This document shows positions 9,095-18,372 of a DNA stretch of 38,637 bases, piece after piece. Under the pieces are notes generated by a model. That model worked only from the letters and a program-made list of their open reading frames with translations. It was not told the origin of the DNA and searched no databases. How positions within the stretch are numbered: position 1 is the first letter of the stretch; the number at the start of each line of letters is the position of its first letter. The translations under genes were made by a program, and so were the position numbers. The stretch comes from Martinezella lusitana (lineage in GTDB: Bacteria; Pseudomonadota; Alphaproteobacteria; Rhizobiales; Rhizobiaceae), in NCBI RefSeq assembly GCF_014207095.1, contig NZ_JACHBG010000036.1, forward strand, positions 1 to 38,637. The letters run 5' to 3'.

Positions 9095-12000
9095 CTAGGG
9101 CCTGGCCGGCTGGACGACGCAACTGGCCCCGTCTTCAAGGCAGACGACCGTGCCGCCGAAGCGCGGATCGGTGAAAAAGTCGTGCGAGCCATCATCCGAG
9201 ACAGAGAAGGCGCCCCCGTCTCCGCCGGGAACCGGCGGCAGCGGTTCCGTGTCCGGAACCAAGGATCGCGGCACCGTCGAACTTGCAAGATCCATGCTCG
9301 GGATAGATGGCGCTGCCGTGACTTTCAACAAGCCAGCGATGAAACTCAAGTCGTAGTTTGACGAGGCGGCAAGTGTTCCCTGGCTGATGACATAGCTGCC
9401 GGGATTTGAGCTCCGATCAGCCGCCGAGGTAAGCGAGCCCGCCAAAAGGTCGCCGTTGGCGAGGCCTGCACCGCCGACACTATAGCTGAAGGGCGGATTG
9501 GGATCGCCATAGGTACGGCTGGCATTGTTGGCGGCAACAATAATGGTCCGCTTGCCGACCGTAAGGTTGGTGCCGGAGAACGTGAGCGCGTAATTGCCGG
9601 ACGCGGCAAGGGTGCCCTGCGTGATGGCATAGGTGCCCACCCCTGTCGTGCCAGTCACGCCAGACAGTGCACCCGTCAGACTATCGCCGTTGACGAGCCC
9701 ACCGCCACCAACCGAATAGGCAAGCGGCGACGTGTCACCATAGCTGCGATTCTGGTTGCTGGCGGTCACCGTGATCGCACGTTTATTGATCGTGAGATCT
9801 GCGCCCGTATAGCTGATCGCATAGTTGGTATTGTCGAGCGTGCCCTGGTTGATCGCGTAGCCGCCCACATTCGAATATTGCCCAGCCGCGGTCGAAAGCG
9901 ATCCGGAAAGCATGTCGCCATTGACCAGGCCCGAGGTTGTATAAGTCAGCGCCGGGTTTACATCGCCATATATCTTCGACTTGGCATCCGCCGTGACCGT
10001 CATCGCACGCGGAGTGACCGTCAGGTTGGCCGCATTATAGGTGATCGCGTAATTGGCGTTGCCGAGGCTGCCGAGAGTGATCCCGTAGCCGCCCACATTC
10101 GAATATTGCCCAGCCGCGGTCGAAAGCGATCCGGAAAGCATGTCGCCATTGACCAGGCCCGAGGTTGTATAAGTCAGCGCCGGGTTCGCATCGCCATATA
10201 TCTTCGACTTGGCATCCGCCGTCACCGTTATCGCACGCGGAGTGACCGTCAGGTTGGCACCGGTAAAGCTGATGTCGTAGTTCGAGTTAGCAAGCGTGCC
10301 GAGTGTGATGCCATAGTTGCCGATCCCCGACGCCGTCGTCGCGGAGGTGGCCAGCGCCCCTGAGAGCGTATCGCCCGCAACGAGGCCGCTCCCGCCGGCG
10401 GTATAGGTGAAGCCCGGATTGGCATCGCCATAGGTACGGTGTGCGCTGTCGGCCGTGACCGTGATGGCGCGCTTGGCGATGTCGGCAAGTGTCGTGGCCG
10501 TGTTGGAAGCCAGCAGATAGTTGCCGGCATCCGCGCCGCCGAACGACAGGCCGGAGATGGTGACCGTCTTGCCCGTGCCGGCATTCTTGTCGGAAAAGGC
10601 GCCGCTGAAGCCATTGCCCAGCGTAAGCGTGTCGCCTGACACCATGCCGTTGAAGACAGCGCCCGCTGTGTTCAAAGTCGCGTCCGTCGTACCGTCATAG
10701 ATCTTGCCGTTGGCGGTGATCCCGCCGATCGATGAGATCATAGCCCTGGTGATATCGACCGTGTCCGTGCCGCCCGCCAGCGTGTAGTTCGAGGCAAGGC
10801 CGCCATTCGTGCCATCGCCCAGAGTCAGTGACGCAAGCGTCACGCCCTTGCCCGAGCCGGCATTCTTGTCGGACATGGTGCCGGTGCCGGACAATGTCAG
10901 CGTTTCGCGGCCGACCAGGTTCGACAGCGTGAAGATCGAGGCATCGAGATCCGTCGAACCGTTATAGGTGCGGCTGCCCGAGAGGTTGACGACACGCTGG
11001 CCGATATCGGCCGTGGTCGTCGCCGTATCGGAGGCAAGCGTATAGTTGCCGACATCCGTGCCGCCGAGCGTCAGGCCGGAGATATTGACCGTCCTGCCGG
11101 TGCCGGCATTCTTGTTGGCGAAGGCACCGCTGGAGGTTGCAACCGTCAGCGCGTCGCCGGCGACCATGCCGGTGAAGCCCGCACCCGCGGTGTTCAGCGC
11201 CACATTGGTCGTGCCGTCATAAGTCTTGTTGCCGGCGGTGATGCCAGTGATCGCAGAGATCGTCGCCTTGGTGATATCGGCCGTCGCCGTCGCCGTATTG
11301 GAGGTAAGCATATAATTGCCGGCGTCTGTGCCGCCGAGCGAAAGCGAGGAGATGCTGACCGTCTTGCCGGTGCCGACATTCTTGTCGGCGAAGGCGCCGG
11401 TGCCGCCGCTGACCGTCAGACTATCTCCGGCGATCATACCGTTAAAGACGGCATCCGCCGTGTTCAACGCCGCATTGGCCGTGCCGTCATAGGTTCTATT
11501 GATTGCCGTGATGCCGGTGATGTCGGAGATCGTCGCCTTGGTGATGTTGGCCGTCGCCGTCGCCGTATCAGAGGCAAGCGTATAGTTGCCGGCGTCTGTG
11601 CCGCCGAGCAAAAGCGAGGAGATGCTGACCGTCTTGCCGGTGCCGACATTCTTGTCGGCGAAGGCGCCGGTGCCGCCGCTGACCGTCAGACTATCTCCGG
11701 CGATCATGCCGTTAAAGACGGCACCCGCCGTGTTCAGCACGGCAGTCGTGTTGCCATTATAGGTCTTGTTGTTCGCCGTGATGCCAGTGATCGCAGAGAT
11801 TGTCGCCTTGGCGATATCGGCCGTGGTCGTCGCCGTATCGGAGGCAAGCGTATAGTTGCCGACATCCGTGCCGCCGAGCATCAGGCCGGAGATATTGACC
11901 GTCCTGCCGGTGCCGGCATTCTTGTTGGCGAAGGCACCGCTGGAGGTTGCAACCGTCAGCGCGTCGCCGGCGACCATGCCGGTGAAGCCCGCACCCGCGG

Positions 12001-15000
12001 TGTTCAGCGCCACATTGGTCGTGCCGTCATAAGTCTTGTTGCCGGCGGTGATGCCAGTGATCGCAGAGATCGTCGCCTTGGTGATATCGGCCGTCGCCGT
12101 CGCCGTATTGGAGGTAAGCATATAATTGCCGGCGTCTGTGCCGCCGAGCGAAAGCGAGGAGATGCTGACCGTCTTGCCGGTGCCGACATTCTTGTCGGCG
12201 AAGGCGCCGGTGCCGCCGCTGACCGTCAGACTATCTCCGGCGATCATACCGTTAAAGACGGCATCCGCCGTGTTCAACGCCGCATTGGTCGTGCCGTCAT
12301 AGGTTCTATTGATTGCCGTGATACCGGTGATGTCGGAGATCGTCGCTTTGGCGATGTCGACCGTGTCGGTGCCGCCGATCAACGTATAGTTCGAGGCCAG
12401 GCCGCTGCCATTGCTGAGCGACAGCGTGCCAACCGACAGCACCTTGCCGGTGCCGGCATTCTTGTCCGCCATGGAGCCCACGCCGGTCAGCGTCAGCGTC
12501 TCGCCATTGGCGAGATTGCCGAGTGACAGGTTGCCGGCGGCGACATTGGTTGTGCCGTCATAGGTTCGGCTGCCGGTCATGCTCAGCACGCGCTGCGAAA
12601 TCGTCAGCGTGCCGCTATAATCGATATAGGCCGTGCGAGGACCGTTCTCCGTCACCGAGACGATATCGGGGTCGGAATAATTGTAGGTCCCGGCATTGGT
12701 CGTGCCCGTAATCGCGCTGCCCCAGGCAAGCGAGACATTGCCTGTGCCGACGCCCGACAGCGTCGCGCCGGTAATCGCAGAATTGGCGTCGCCATAGCTC
12801 CGCGTGCCGTTACCGATCTTGACATAGTCGTCATAGAGCCCGCTGCTGAGCGAGCGCAGCATCATGTAGCCACCATTGGCGCCGCTTGTCGATTTGCCCC
12901 AGACATTGGCGAAATCCCACCCGGCATCGATGAAGCTGAAGGGATCGGCCATCTGCGCCGTGGTGAGGCCGGTTGCGGAAAATGTCCCGAGATTAGAACC
13001 ATAACCGGAAGGCTGTCCTGTGGTGTCGATGTCCCAGAAACTATTGGTGAAATTGGAACCGCTGTTAGTGGCGCCCACCAAACCTCCGACGTTGGAGCTG
13101 CCGCCAACTAATCCGGTCGCATAGGCGTTGGAAATCGTACCTCCCTGGTCATAGCCCACCAGACCACCAACAATTTGGAAACCACCGCTGACGGCGCCGC
13201 TGGCATAGGAATTGCTGATGCTGCCGGAGTAGTTCTCGCCAACCAGCCCACCCACTTCTTGGCTGCCGCTGACGGTGCCGCTGGCATAGGAATTACTGAT
13301 GCTGCCGAAGTTGTTCCGGCCGACCAGCCCGCCGACTAAACCTCCACCAGAGACGGTAGCGGTGCTGTAGGAATTACTGATCGAACCGGAATTGTAGCCA
13401 ACCAGCGCGCCGACATACAAGTTGACGCCCCTGACCGACCCTCCAACAAGCCCCACATTGCTAATCAATCCCCTCGACACTCCGAACAAACCAACAAAGT
13501 CATTGCCGCTCACAGTGAGGGCGCTGATGGTGTGGTTGTTGCCGTTGAAGTTGCCGTTGAACGCCGCGTTCATCATGTCCCCGAGCGGCACCCAGCCGTT
13601 CGTCGACCAGATGCCGGAGGCGTTGGTGCCCGACGTCTCGCTGGCGTCGATATTGTTGGCGAGCGTGTAGTTGCCGTTAAGGTTCGCGCCGATCAGCGCG
13701 AGTTGATGCAGATTGGTGATGACGCCGTTGGCGGCAGCCTCCGAGCGCAGGATCGGCCGCATGTCGCCGGCCTGGTACCAAGTGTTGGCAAAATCCAAGC
13801 CCGCGTAACGGGATGAATCGCGCGCCTGTGCCGTAGTCAGGCCGGTCGCGGAGACGATACCCCCACAGGATCCGCAAGCCGAGGACTGACCGGTGGTGTC
13901 CATGTCCCAGAACGAGGTCGTGATGGTTCCGTAGTTGTCACCGGTCAACCCGCCAAGGCTGCCCGTGCCGCTGACCGAGCCGCTGGCATAGGAATTGGTG
14001 ATACTGCCCTGGGAATGGTTAGAACCCACCAGTCCGCCGACGGAGGAGTTCACCCCGCTGACCGAGCCGGTGGCATAGGAATTGGTGATCGTACCTTCGT
14101 TGATACCGACGAGCCCGCCGGCTGGGCCTGCGCTGGCCCTGACCGTAACGCCGATCGCATACCCATTGATTATCGTATTCACACTTACGCCCGCCAGCGC
14201 GCCGGCATAACCGCCGCTGATCGATCCGCCGACGAGCCCGACATTGCTAATCGATCCACCCAGGATGCCGCCGAACAAACCAGCTGAGGTCGGAGAACCC
14301 GGATAATGGGAGTTGTCGGATTGGCGCTCGGCCAACGAAACGGTGACACCGCTGATGGTGTGGCCATTGCCGTCGAACGTGCCGCGGAAGGGAGTGTAGT
14401 CGTCGCCAATGGGCACGAATCCCGCGCCGTCATTCCAGATCGCGGTTCCGGAGGCGTCGATGTCATTAGCCAAGATCCAATTGGCGGCGAGATTGGCGCC
14501 GCGCGAGCCGATGCCCTGCAAGCCGTAGACATCCGCGACCGTGTAGGGCGTGGCGCTGGTGCCATCACCGCCGGTGACGCGCAGGAAGGACGTACCATCG
14601 GTGATGCGGAAGTCCTTGGCCGAGAAGGCGGGCAGCGTTCCGCTATTCTGCACCCAGTTGCCCGCAGCCAGCACGAAGGCGCCGACATTGACCGCCGCCG
14701 GAGCAGAAATCGTACCGCCAGAAGAGACGATAAGGCCGCCATTGGCCGTGATCGCGCTGTTGATGTTGATGTCCGATGCCGCCGCGAGCGTCAGCGTGGT
14801 GAGCGCGCTCCAGTTGATCGGCGCTGCGACCGTGATGATGCCGGCCTGCGGATTGGTGGCATCCGACGACGAGCCCGTCGTCACGGTGACATTGGCGCTT
14901 GCGAGCGCATTGGTCAGCGTGTTGACATTGATGATGCTGTCATTGCCTGTCGCCGTGAAGCCGGAGGAATTGCTGTCCGTCGCCGTCGAGATCGTCACAT

Positions 15001-16279
15001 TATAGGGATCGAGCAGCAGATTGCCGAAGGAACCATGCGCCGCGGTCAGATCGGTCAGGCCGGTGTAGGAGAGTTTCGCCTTGCCGGAGACCTCCACCTC
15101 GCCGCCATTGCCGGAGACCGCTCCGCCCTTCGCCGTGATCGTGCCGGCAAAGCGGGTCAGATCATCCGACCACAGAACGACATTGCCGCCATGGCCTGTC
15201 GTGACCGCATCGGCATGGATGACGGTATTGGCATCAACCGTCAGCGTCTCGGCATGCTGCAGCGGCCCCTTGCCCTGGCGGTTGCCGCCGATATTGACCG
15301 TGCCGCCGCCGGTCTTGCCCGAGGCATTGATCTTCGCATTGGCAAGCGTGATCTTGCGGCCGGTCACCTGCACCTTGCCGCCGGTGCCATGCTTGCTGCT
15401 GGCATCGATCTTGCCGGTGACGGCAACTTCGCCATCGCCACCCGACAGCACGATATCGCCGCTTCTGCCCGAGACACCCTTCGCCTCGATGGTCCCCGAC
15501 ATGTTGACCGCCTGGCGCGCCATGTCCCTCGCCGCTGCTGCGGTGAGCTGTACCGTCCCGCCTCTGGCAGAAATCTTGCCGCTATTGTCGACCAGTGCCC
15601 CACTACCTTTAGCCTTGGTCGGCACTGCCACCTGCAGAAAGCCGTCGCCGGACAGATCAAGCGTTGCCTGCTCGCCGGACCCGAGTGCTGCCTTGCCCAT
15701 CGGCACGGTGATGACACCGGAATTGGCGACCGTGCCGCCGATCAGCGCCATATAGCCGCCGCGGTTAATCGTGATCGTACCGGCATTCGTCACCGGCGCC
15801 GAGGCGCCATTGCCGGTAAACGTCCGCTTGCCGGTCATGAAGTCGTCATCGGAGATGCCGAGCGTCGAGGCGACGAAGGCGCCGGCCTTGACCGTGCCGG
15901 AATTGGTAATGGCAATGCCGTTCGGATTGATCAGGTAGACCTGGCCATTGGCGTTGATCTGGCCTGATATGGTCGACGTCGTCTGGCCGGTCACCCGGTT
16001 GAGGATGGCCGAATTGGCATCGGGCTGGACGAAGGTGACGCGGTTGCCCTTGCCGACGTCAAAGCTCTGCCAATTGACGACAGCGCTGCCGCTCGTCTGG
16101 TTGATCGTCAGAGCTCCTGCCGATGGCGACCCGATCGTCGCACTGCCGGCTGCCACCTGACCGCCTGAAGGCAGTGACTGCGCCAGCACTGCCGTCGAAT
16201 GCACCAGCGCCGTCGAGGCAAGCAGCGCAACGAGACGGGTCCTATGCGAGAGTGTCATACGGGTCGTCTGTCTAGTCAT
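9095..16279 (-). CDS. TpsA exoprotein: filamentous-haemagglutinin-type adhesin of two-partner secretion
   Basis: The 2394-residue product starts at ATG 16279, with AGGA 8 nt upstream and 10 bp after the tpsB stop; a longer frame to 16441 would overlap tpsB and lacks support. Residues 1-33 look like a signal peptide ending VLA. The TPS secretion domain follows, with VNWQSFDVGKG (about 68-78) and the conserved NPNGI (118-122). Residues of about 660-1100 hold many GLUG-type repeats (GGLVGxNxGSISNSYASGxVSG). From about 1220 to 2316 come YDG/MBG repeats (TYDGTTN…GGTDAGNYTL; KIYGDANPALTYT). Only four cysteines are seen: C802 and C805 in ACGSCGG, and C2380 and C2387 in the last 15 residues. The protein should cross the outer membrane through the TpsB product. 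An adhesive or biofilm role is inferred from the family. Confidence 0.93.
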   Translation of the reverse strand: MTRQTTRMTLSHRTRLVALLASTALVHSTAVLAQSLPSGGQVAAGSATIGSPSAGALTINQTSGSAVVNWQSFDVGKGNRVTFVQPDANSAILNRVTGQTTSTISGQINANGQVYLINPNGIAITNSGTVKAGAFVASTLGISDDDFMTGKRTFTGNGASAPVTNAGTITINRGGYMALIGGTVANSGVITVPMGKAALGSGEQATLDLSGDGFLQVAVPTKAKGSGALVDNSGKISARGGTVQLTAAAARDMARQAVNMSGTIEAKGVSGRSGDIVLSGGDGEVAVTGKIDASSKHGTGGKVQVTGRKITLANAKINASGKTGGGTVNIGGNRQGKGPLQHAETLTVDANTVIHADAVTTGHGGNVVLWSDDLTRFAGTITAKGGAVSGNGGEVEVSGKAKLSYTGLTDLTAAHGSFGNLLLDPYNVTISTATDSNSSGFTATGNDSIINVNTLTNALASANVTVTTGSSSDATNPQAGIITVAAPINWSALTTLTLAAASDININSAITANGGLIVSSGGTISAPAAVNVGAFVLAAGNWVQNSGTLPAFSAKDFRITDGTSFLRVTGGDGTSATPYTVADVYGLQGIGSRGANLAANWILANDIDASGTAIWNDGAGFVPIGDDYTPFRGTFDGNGHTISGVTVSLAERQSDNSHYPGSPTSAGLFGGILGGSISNVGLVGGSISGGYAGALAGVSVNTIINGYAIGVTVRASAGPAGGLVGINEGTITNSYATGSVSGVNSSVGGLVGSNHSQGSITNSYASGSVSGTGSLGGLTGDNYGTITTSFWDMDTTGQSSACGSCGGIVSATGLTTAQARDSSRYAGLDFANTWYQAGDMRPILRSEAAANGVITNLHQLALIGANLNGNYTLANNIDASETSGTNASGIWSTNGWVPLGDMMNAAFNGNFNGNNHTISALTVSGNDFVGLFGVSRGLISNVGLVGGSVRGVNLYVGALVGYNSGSISNSYSTATVSGGGLVGGLVGRNNFGSISNSYASGTVSGSQEVGGLVGENYSGSISNSYASGAVSGGFQIVGGLVGYDQGGTISNAYATGLVGGSSNVGGLVGATNSGSNFTNSFWDIDTTGQPSGYGSNLGTFSATGLTTAQMADPFSFIDAGWDFANVWGKSTSGANGGYMMLRSLSSGLYDDYVKIGNGTRSYGDANSAITGATLSGVGTGNVSLAWGSAITGTTNAGTYNYSDPDIVSVTENGPRTAYIDYSGTLTISQRVLSMTGSRTYDGTTNVAAGNLSLGNLANGETLTLTGVGSMADKNAGTGKVLSVGTLSLSNGSGLASNYTLIGGTDTVDIAKATISDITGITAINRTYDGTTNAALNTADAVFNGMIAGDSLTVSGGTGAFADKNVGTGKTVSISSLSLGGTDAGNYMLTSNTATATADITKATISAITGITAGNKTYDGTTNVALNTAGAGFTGMVAGDALTVATSSGAFANKNAGTGRTVNISGLMLGGTDVGNYTLASDTATTTADIAKATISAITGITANNKTYNGNTTAVLNTAGAVFNGMIAGDSLTVSGGTGAFADKNVGTGKTVSISSLLLGGTDAGNYTLASDTATATANITKATISDITGITAINRTYDGTANAALNTADAVFNGMIAGDSLTVSGGTGAFADKNVGTGKTVSISSLSLGGTDAGNYMLTSNTATATADITKATISAITGITAGNKTYDGTTNVALNTAGAGFTGMVAGDALTVATSSGAFANKNAGTGRTVNISGLTLGGTDVGNYTLASDTATTTADIGQRVVNLSGSRTYNGSTDLDASIFTLSNLVGRETLTLSGTGTMSDKNAGSGKGVTLASLTLGDGTNGGLASNYTLAGGTDTVDITRAMISSIGGITANGKIYDGTTDATLNTAGAVFNGMVSGDTLTLGNGFSGAFSDKNAGTGKTVTISGLSFGGADAGNYLLASNTATTLADIAKRAITVTADSAHRTYGDANPGFTYTAGGSGLVAGDTLSGALATSATTASGIGNYGITLGTLANSNYDISFTGANLTVTPRAITVTADAKSKIYGDANPALTYTTSGLVNGDMLSGSLSTAAGQYSNVGGYGITLGSLGNANYAITYNAANLTVTPRAMTVTADAKSKIYGDVNPALTYTTSGLVNGDMLSGSLSTAAGQYSNVGGYAINQGTLDNTNYAISYTGADLTINKRAITVTASNQNRSYGDTSPLAYSVGGGGLVNGDSLTGALSGVTGTTGVGTYAITQGTLAASGNYALTFSGTNLTVGKRTIIVAANNASRTYGDPNPPFSYSVGGAGLANGDLLAGSLTSAADRSSNPGSYVISQGTLAASSNYDLSFIAGLLKVTAAPSIPSMDLASSTVPRSLVPDTEPLPPVPGGDGGAFSVSDDGSHDFFTDPRFGGTVVCLEDGASCVVQPARP
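9857..10030 (-). repeat. MBG-type coding repeat, copy 2 in gene order
   Basis: This 174-bp segment of tpsA matches 10085-10258 with about four mismatches at an offset of 228 bp (76 codons). It encodes the KSKIYGDxNPALTYTTSGLVNGDMLSGS unit. Confidence 0.8.
10085..10258 (-). repeat. MBG-type coding repeat, copy 1 in gene order
   Basis: Partner of 9857-10030. The high identity at nucleotide level, including silent positions, indicates a recent tandem duplication or gene conversion. Confidence 0.8.
11002..11541 (-). repeat. 540-bp near-identical YDG-repeat block, copy 2 in gene order
   Basis: Compared line by line with 11812-12351, this block shows about four or five mismatches in 540 bp. The offset is 810 bp, equal to three 270-bp (90-codon) YDG repeat units, so the frame is preserved. 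Confidence 0.85.
11812..12351 (-). repeat. 540-bp near-identical YDG-repeat block, copy 1 in gene order
   Basis: Partner of 11002-11541. Outside the paired block, similarity falls to the usual divergence between units, so this is a discrete segmental duplication within tpsA. Confidence 0.85.
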
Positions 16280-16289
16280 CACGATTGTC

Positions 16290-18107
16290 CTAGAACTGGA
16301 ATGCCGCCGAAACGGTGAAACGGTTGTCGTTGCTGCCGTCGCCGAAGCGCTCGGTGCGGCCATATTCCAGGTTGAGATTGGTGCTGTTGAAGCTTGCCTG
16401 TTCAGCCGCTGCCAGTCGCAGGCCGACGCCATAGGCCGCACCGCGCGAGAACCCGCTCTCCAATGCCGTGGGATCGTAGAGCTTCACGCCGCCATAGGCG
16501 CCGAACACATAGGGCGAGACAAGCACCGCACCGGCCGTGCTGGTGCCATCGGCAAGATTCGTACCCTGCTGTGACGGAAACTCCGGCCAGCCGAATGGCA
16601 GGGTGAAGCTGGTCGTAAACGGGAATTGCGCCTCGGCGCGCAGTACAAAGCCGGCATCGCCCTGCATCGAACCGTTCGGAAAGCTCGAAAGTCCCGCGGA
16701 AGAGGCAATGCCGATCTGCTCGGAATTGAGCAATGGCTGGCCGAAGGAGGTTTGCGCCCGTGCCTTGAGATCGAAGACCAGATGTTCGGCGACCGGCTGG
16801 CGATAGCCAAGATTGACTTCCAGCTTCTGGAAATCGGCATCGGCGCCCTGGCGCGACAAGGGCGTGCCGCTGGCATCGGCATCGGCGGCACTGCGCGCAC
16901 CGAGCCCGTTGATGCCGAAGGAGCCGGTCAGACCAGCACTCAGGAGCGCATCGCCCGAGACATACCAGGACAGATCCGCACCGGTGCGCAGAATGCGCAG
17001 CCGGTCCTTCGACAGAGTCAGCCCGCCGCCGTTTAGCAGTTGAAGCTCTTCGTCCTGGGCGTCGAAGCCGCCATTGACGTTGAGGGTGAACTCGCGCGAG
17101 CGGATCACCGGATAGGAGAGCCGCGCCGAATAGCGGGTGAAGTCCGACATGAACTGCAGCCCGAACAGGCCGGCTTCAGGCGTCGTGCGCGAGGCAGTGG
17201 CCTCGAGGTTGAGCATCAACCCGTCGATGCCGATCGGCAGCGTCACGCCGCCTGCCAGCGAGCGGTTGCGCGGTGCGCCGGTGAAATAGCCCTCGTCGCC
17301 GCCGAACCGCGGTGCGCCCGAGGCGCGCAGATAGAAGAGTTCGCCGAAGCCGAACACAGAATTGAAGTCGAGGCCGATGCCGGTATTGTATTTGCCGAGC
17401 GCCTCGGTGGAGGTGTTGTCGGCGGAGATGAAGCCGGTAACCGGCTTGTAGCGTGCCTCGATCGTCAGCACACTGCCGCCGGCCTGCGTGCCGCGCGACA
17501 ATGTCGAGCGCAGCACCGTGCCCGGCAGGTCGCCGGCCAGAAGCAGCCGCCGCTCGATCTCGTCGTTGGACATCCCCTTCTCGCCCACCAGCGGCGCCAG
17601 GATTTGGGCGATGCGGTCGCGAACGGCCTCGGGCAGATGCGAGGTGTCGATGCGCTCGACGAAGCCATTGATGACGACGATGCGCAACACCGCGCCGTCG
17701 ACCAGGCGCTGCGCCGGCAGCACGACGCGCACCAGGCCATAGCCCCTGGCGGAGTAGGCCCGCTCCAGCTCGCCGGCCGCCTCGAACAAGGCTGCCGCCG
17801 TCACCTGCCTGCCGCTGAGGCTCTTGGCCACGCGCGCCTCATCCGCGTCAAAGCCGGAAAGACCGCCCTCGACCTTGACCGACTTCAGCCGAACCGTCAG
17901 CTTCTCAGGCCCCTTGGGCGCCACAGGGCCGGAGGCTTCGGGAATGACGATGCCACTGCTCTGCTTCTGCAGTTGCGGCTCGAATGTCTGCGGCGTCACC
18001 TGCGACGCAGTCTGCGCGAGCGCAACAGATGTCGGCGCCGTTACAGCAATGGCCGCAATGCCTGCGGCTAGGACACAGGATCGCGCAAGATGGTATTCGA
18101 ACGTCAA
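16290..18107 (-). CDS. TpsB outer-membrane transporter (ShlB/FhaC/HMW1B family)
   Basis: The 605-residue protein is the outer-membrane pore partner of the TpsA exoprotein. A signal peptide (about 1-31, ending SVALA) precedes a proline-rich linker, a POTRA domain around residues 70-150 (LKSVKVEGG…LERAYSARGYGLVRVVLPAQRL…VVINGFVERID), a second POTRA-like segment, and a long barrel region with alternating patterns. The last residues, FTVSAAFQF, end in phenylalanine, as is typical of Omp85-superfamily barrels. The start is a TTG at 18107 with AGGGG 6 nt upstream; a TAG four codons upstream in frame excludes a longer protein. The order tpsB then tpsA with a 10-bp gap indicates one operon and a cognate pair. 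Confidence 0.93.
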   Translation of the reverse strand: MTFEYHLARSCVLAAGIAAIAVTAPTSVALAQTASQVTPQTFEPQLQKQSSGIVIPEASGPVAPKGPEKLTVRLKSVKVEGGLSGFDADEARVAKSLSGRQVTAAALFEAAGELERAYSARGYGLVRVVLPAQRLVDGAVLRIVVINGFVERIDTSHLPEAVRDRIAQILAPLVGEKGMSNDEIERRLLLAGDLPGTVLRSTLSRGTQAGGSVLTIEARYKPVTGFISADNTSTEALGKYNTGIGLDFNSVFGFGELFYLRASGAPRFGGDEGYFTGAPRNRSLAGGVTLPIGIDGLMLNLEATASRTTPEAGLFGLQFMSDFTRYSARLSYPVIRSREFTLNVNGGFDAQDEELQLLNGGGLTLSKDRLRILRTGADLSWYVSGDALLSAGLTGSFGINGLGARSAADADASGTPLSRQGADADFQKLEVNLGYRQPVAEHLVFDLKARAQTSFGQPLLNSEQIGIASSAGLSSFPNGSMQGDAGFVLRAEAQFPFTTSFTLPFGWPEFPSQQGTNLADGTSTAGAVLVSPYVFGAYGGVKLYDPTALESGFSRGAAYGVGLRLAAAEQASFNSTNLNLEYGRTERFGDGSNDNRFTVSAAFQF

Positions 18108-18372
18108 AATAAACCCCTATCCAACCAAATTTGCTGGAGCCGCGTGCGCCGGCCATAGAATTTCCGAGGAAACAGCTTAAAGCCGCCTGCCGTTACTTGG
18201 GAAAACCTGTAGTGCCCGAATAAATGCTGCCGCAAACCACCGCTACAACTCGCTTTCGAAGAAGAACTAATCAAAACAACTGGAGGCGTCAGCATCCATT
18301 TTTGACATGGGAAAATGCGAAGTTTATCCGCAGCGCAGTCGTTGCAAATGCCGCCAGGCAAGGCGAATTGCC

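Noticed and set aside
14306..15967. 553-residue plus-strand frame opposite tpsA
   Set aside because: It mirrors the real tpsA coding strand, is rich in Arg, Asp and Gly with no domain, and arises from GC-rich third positions.
17040..18071. 343-residue plus-strand frame opposite tpsB
   Set aside because: The minus strand encodes a full TpsB with signal peptide, POTRA domain and barrel end; the plus frame has no family features.
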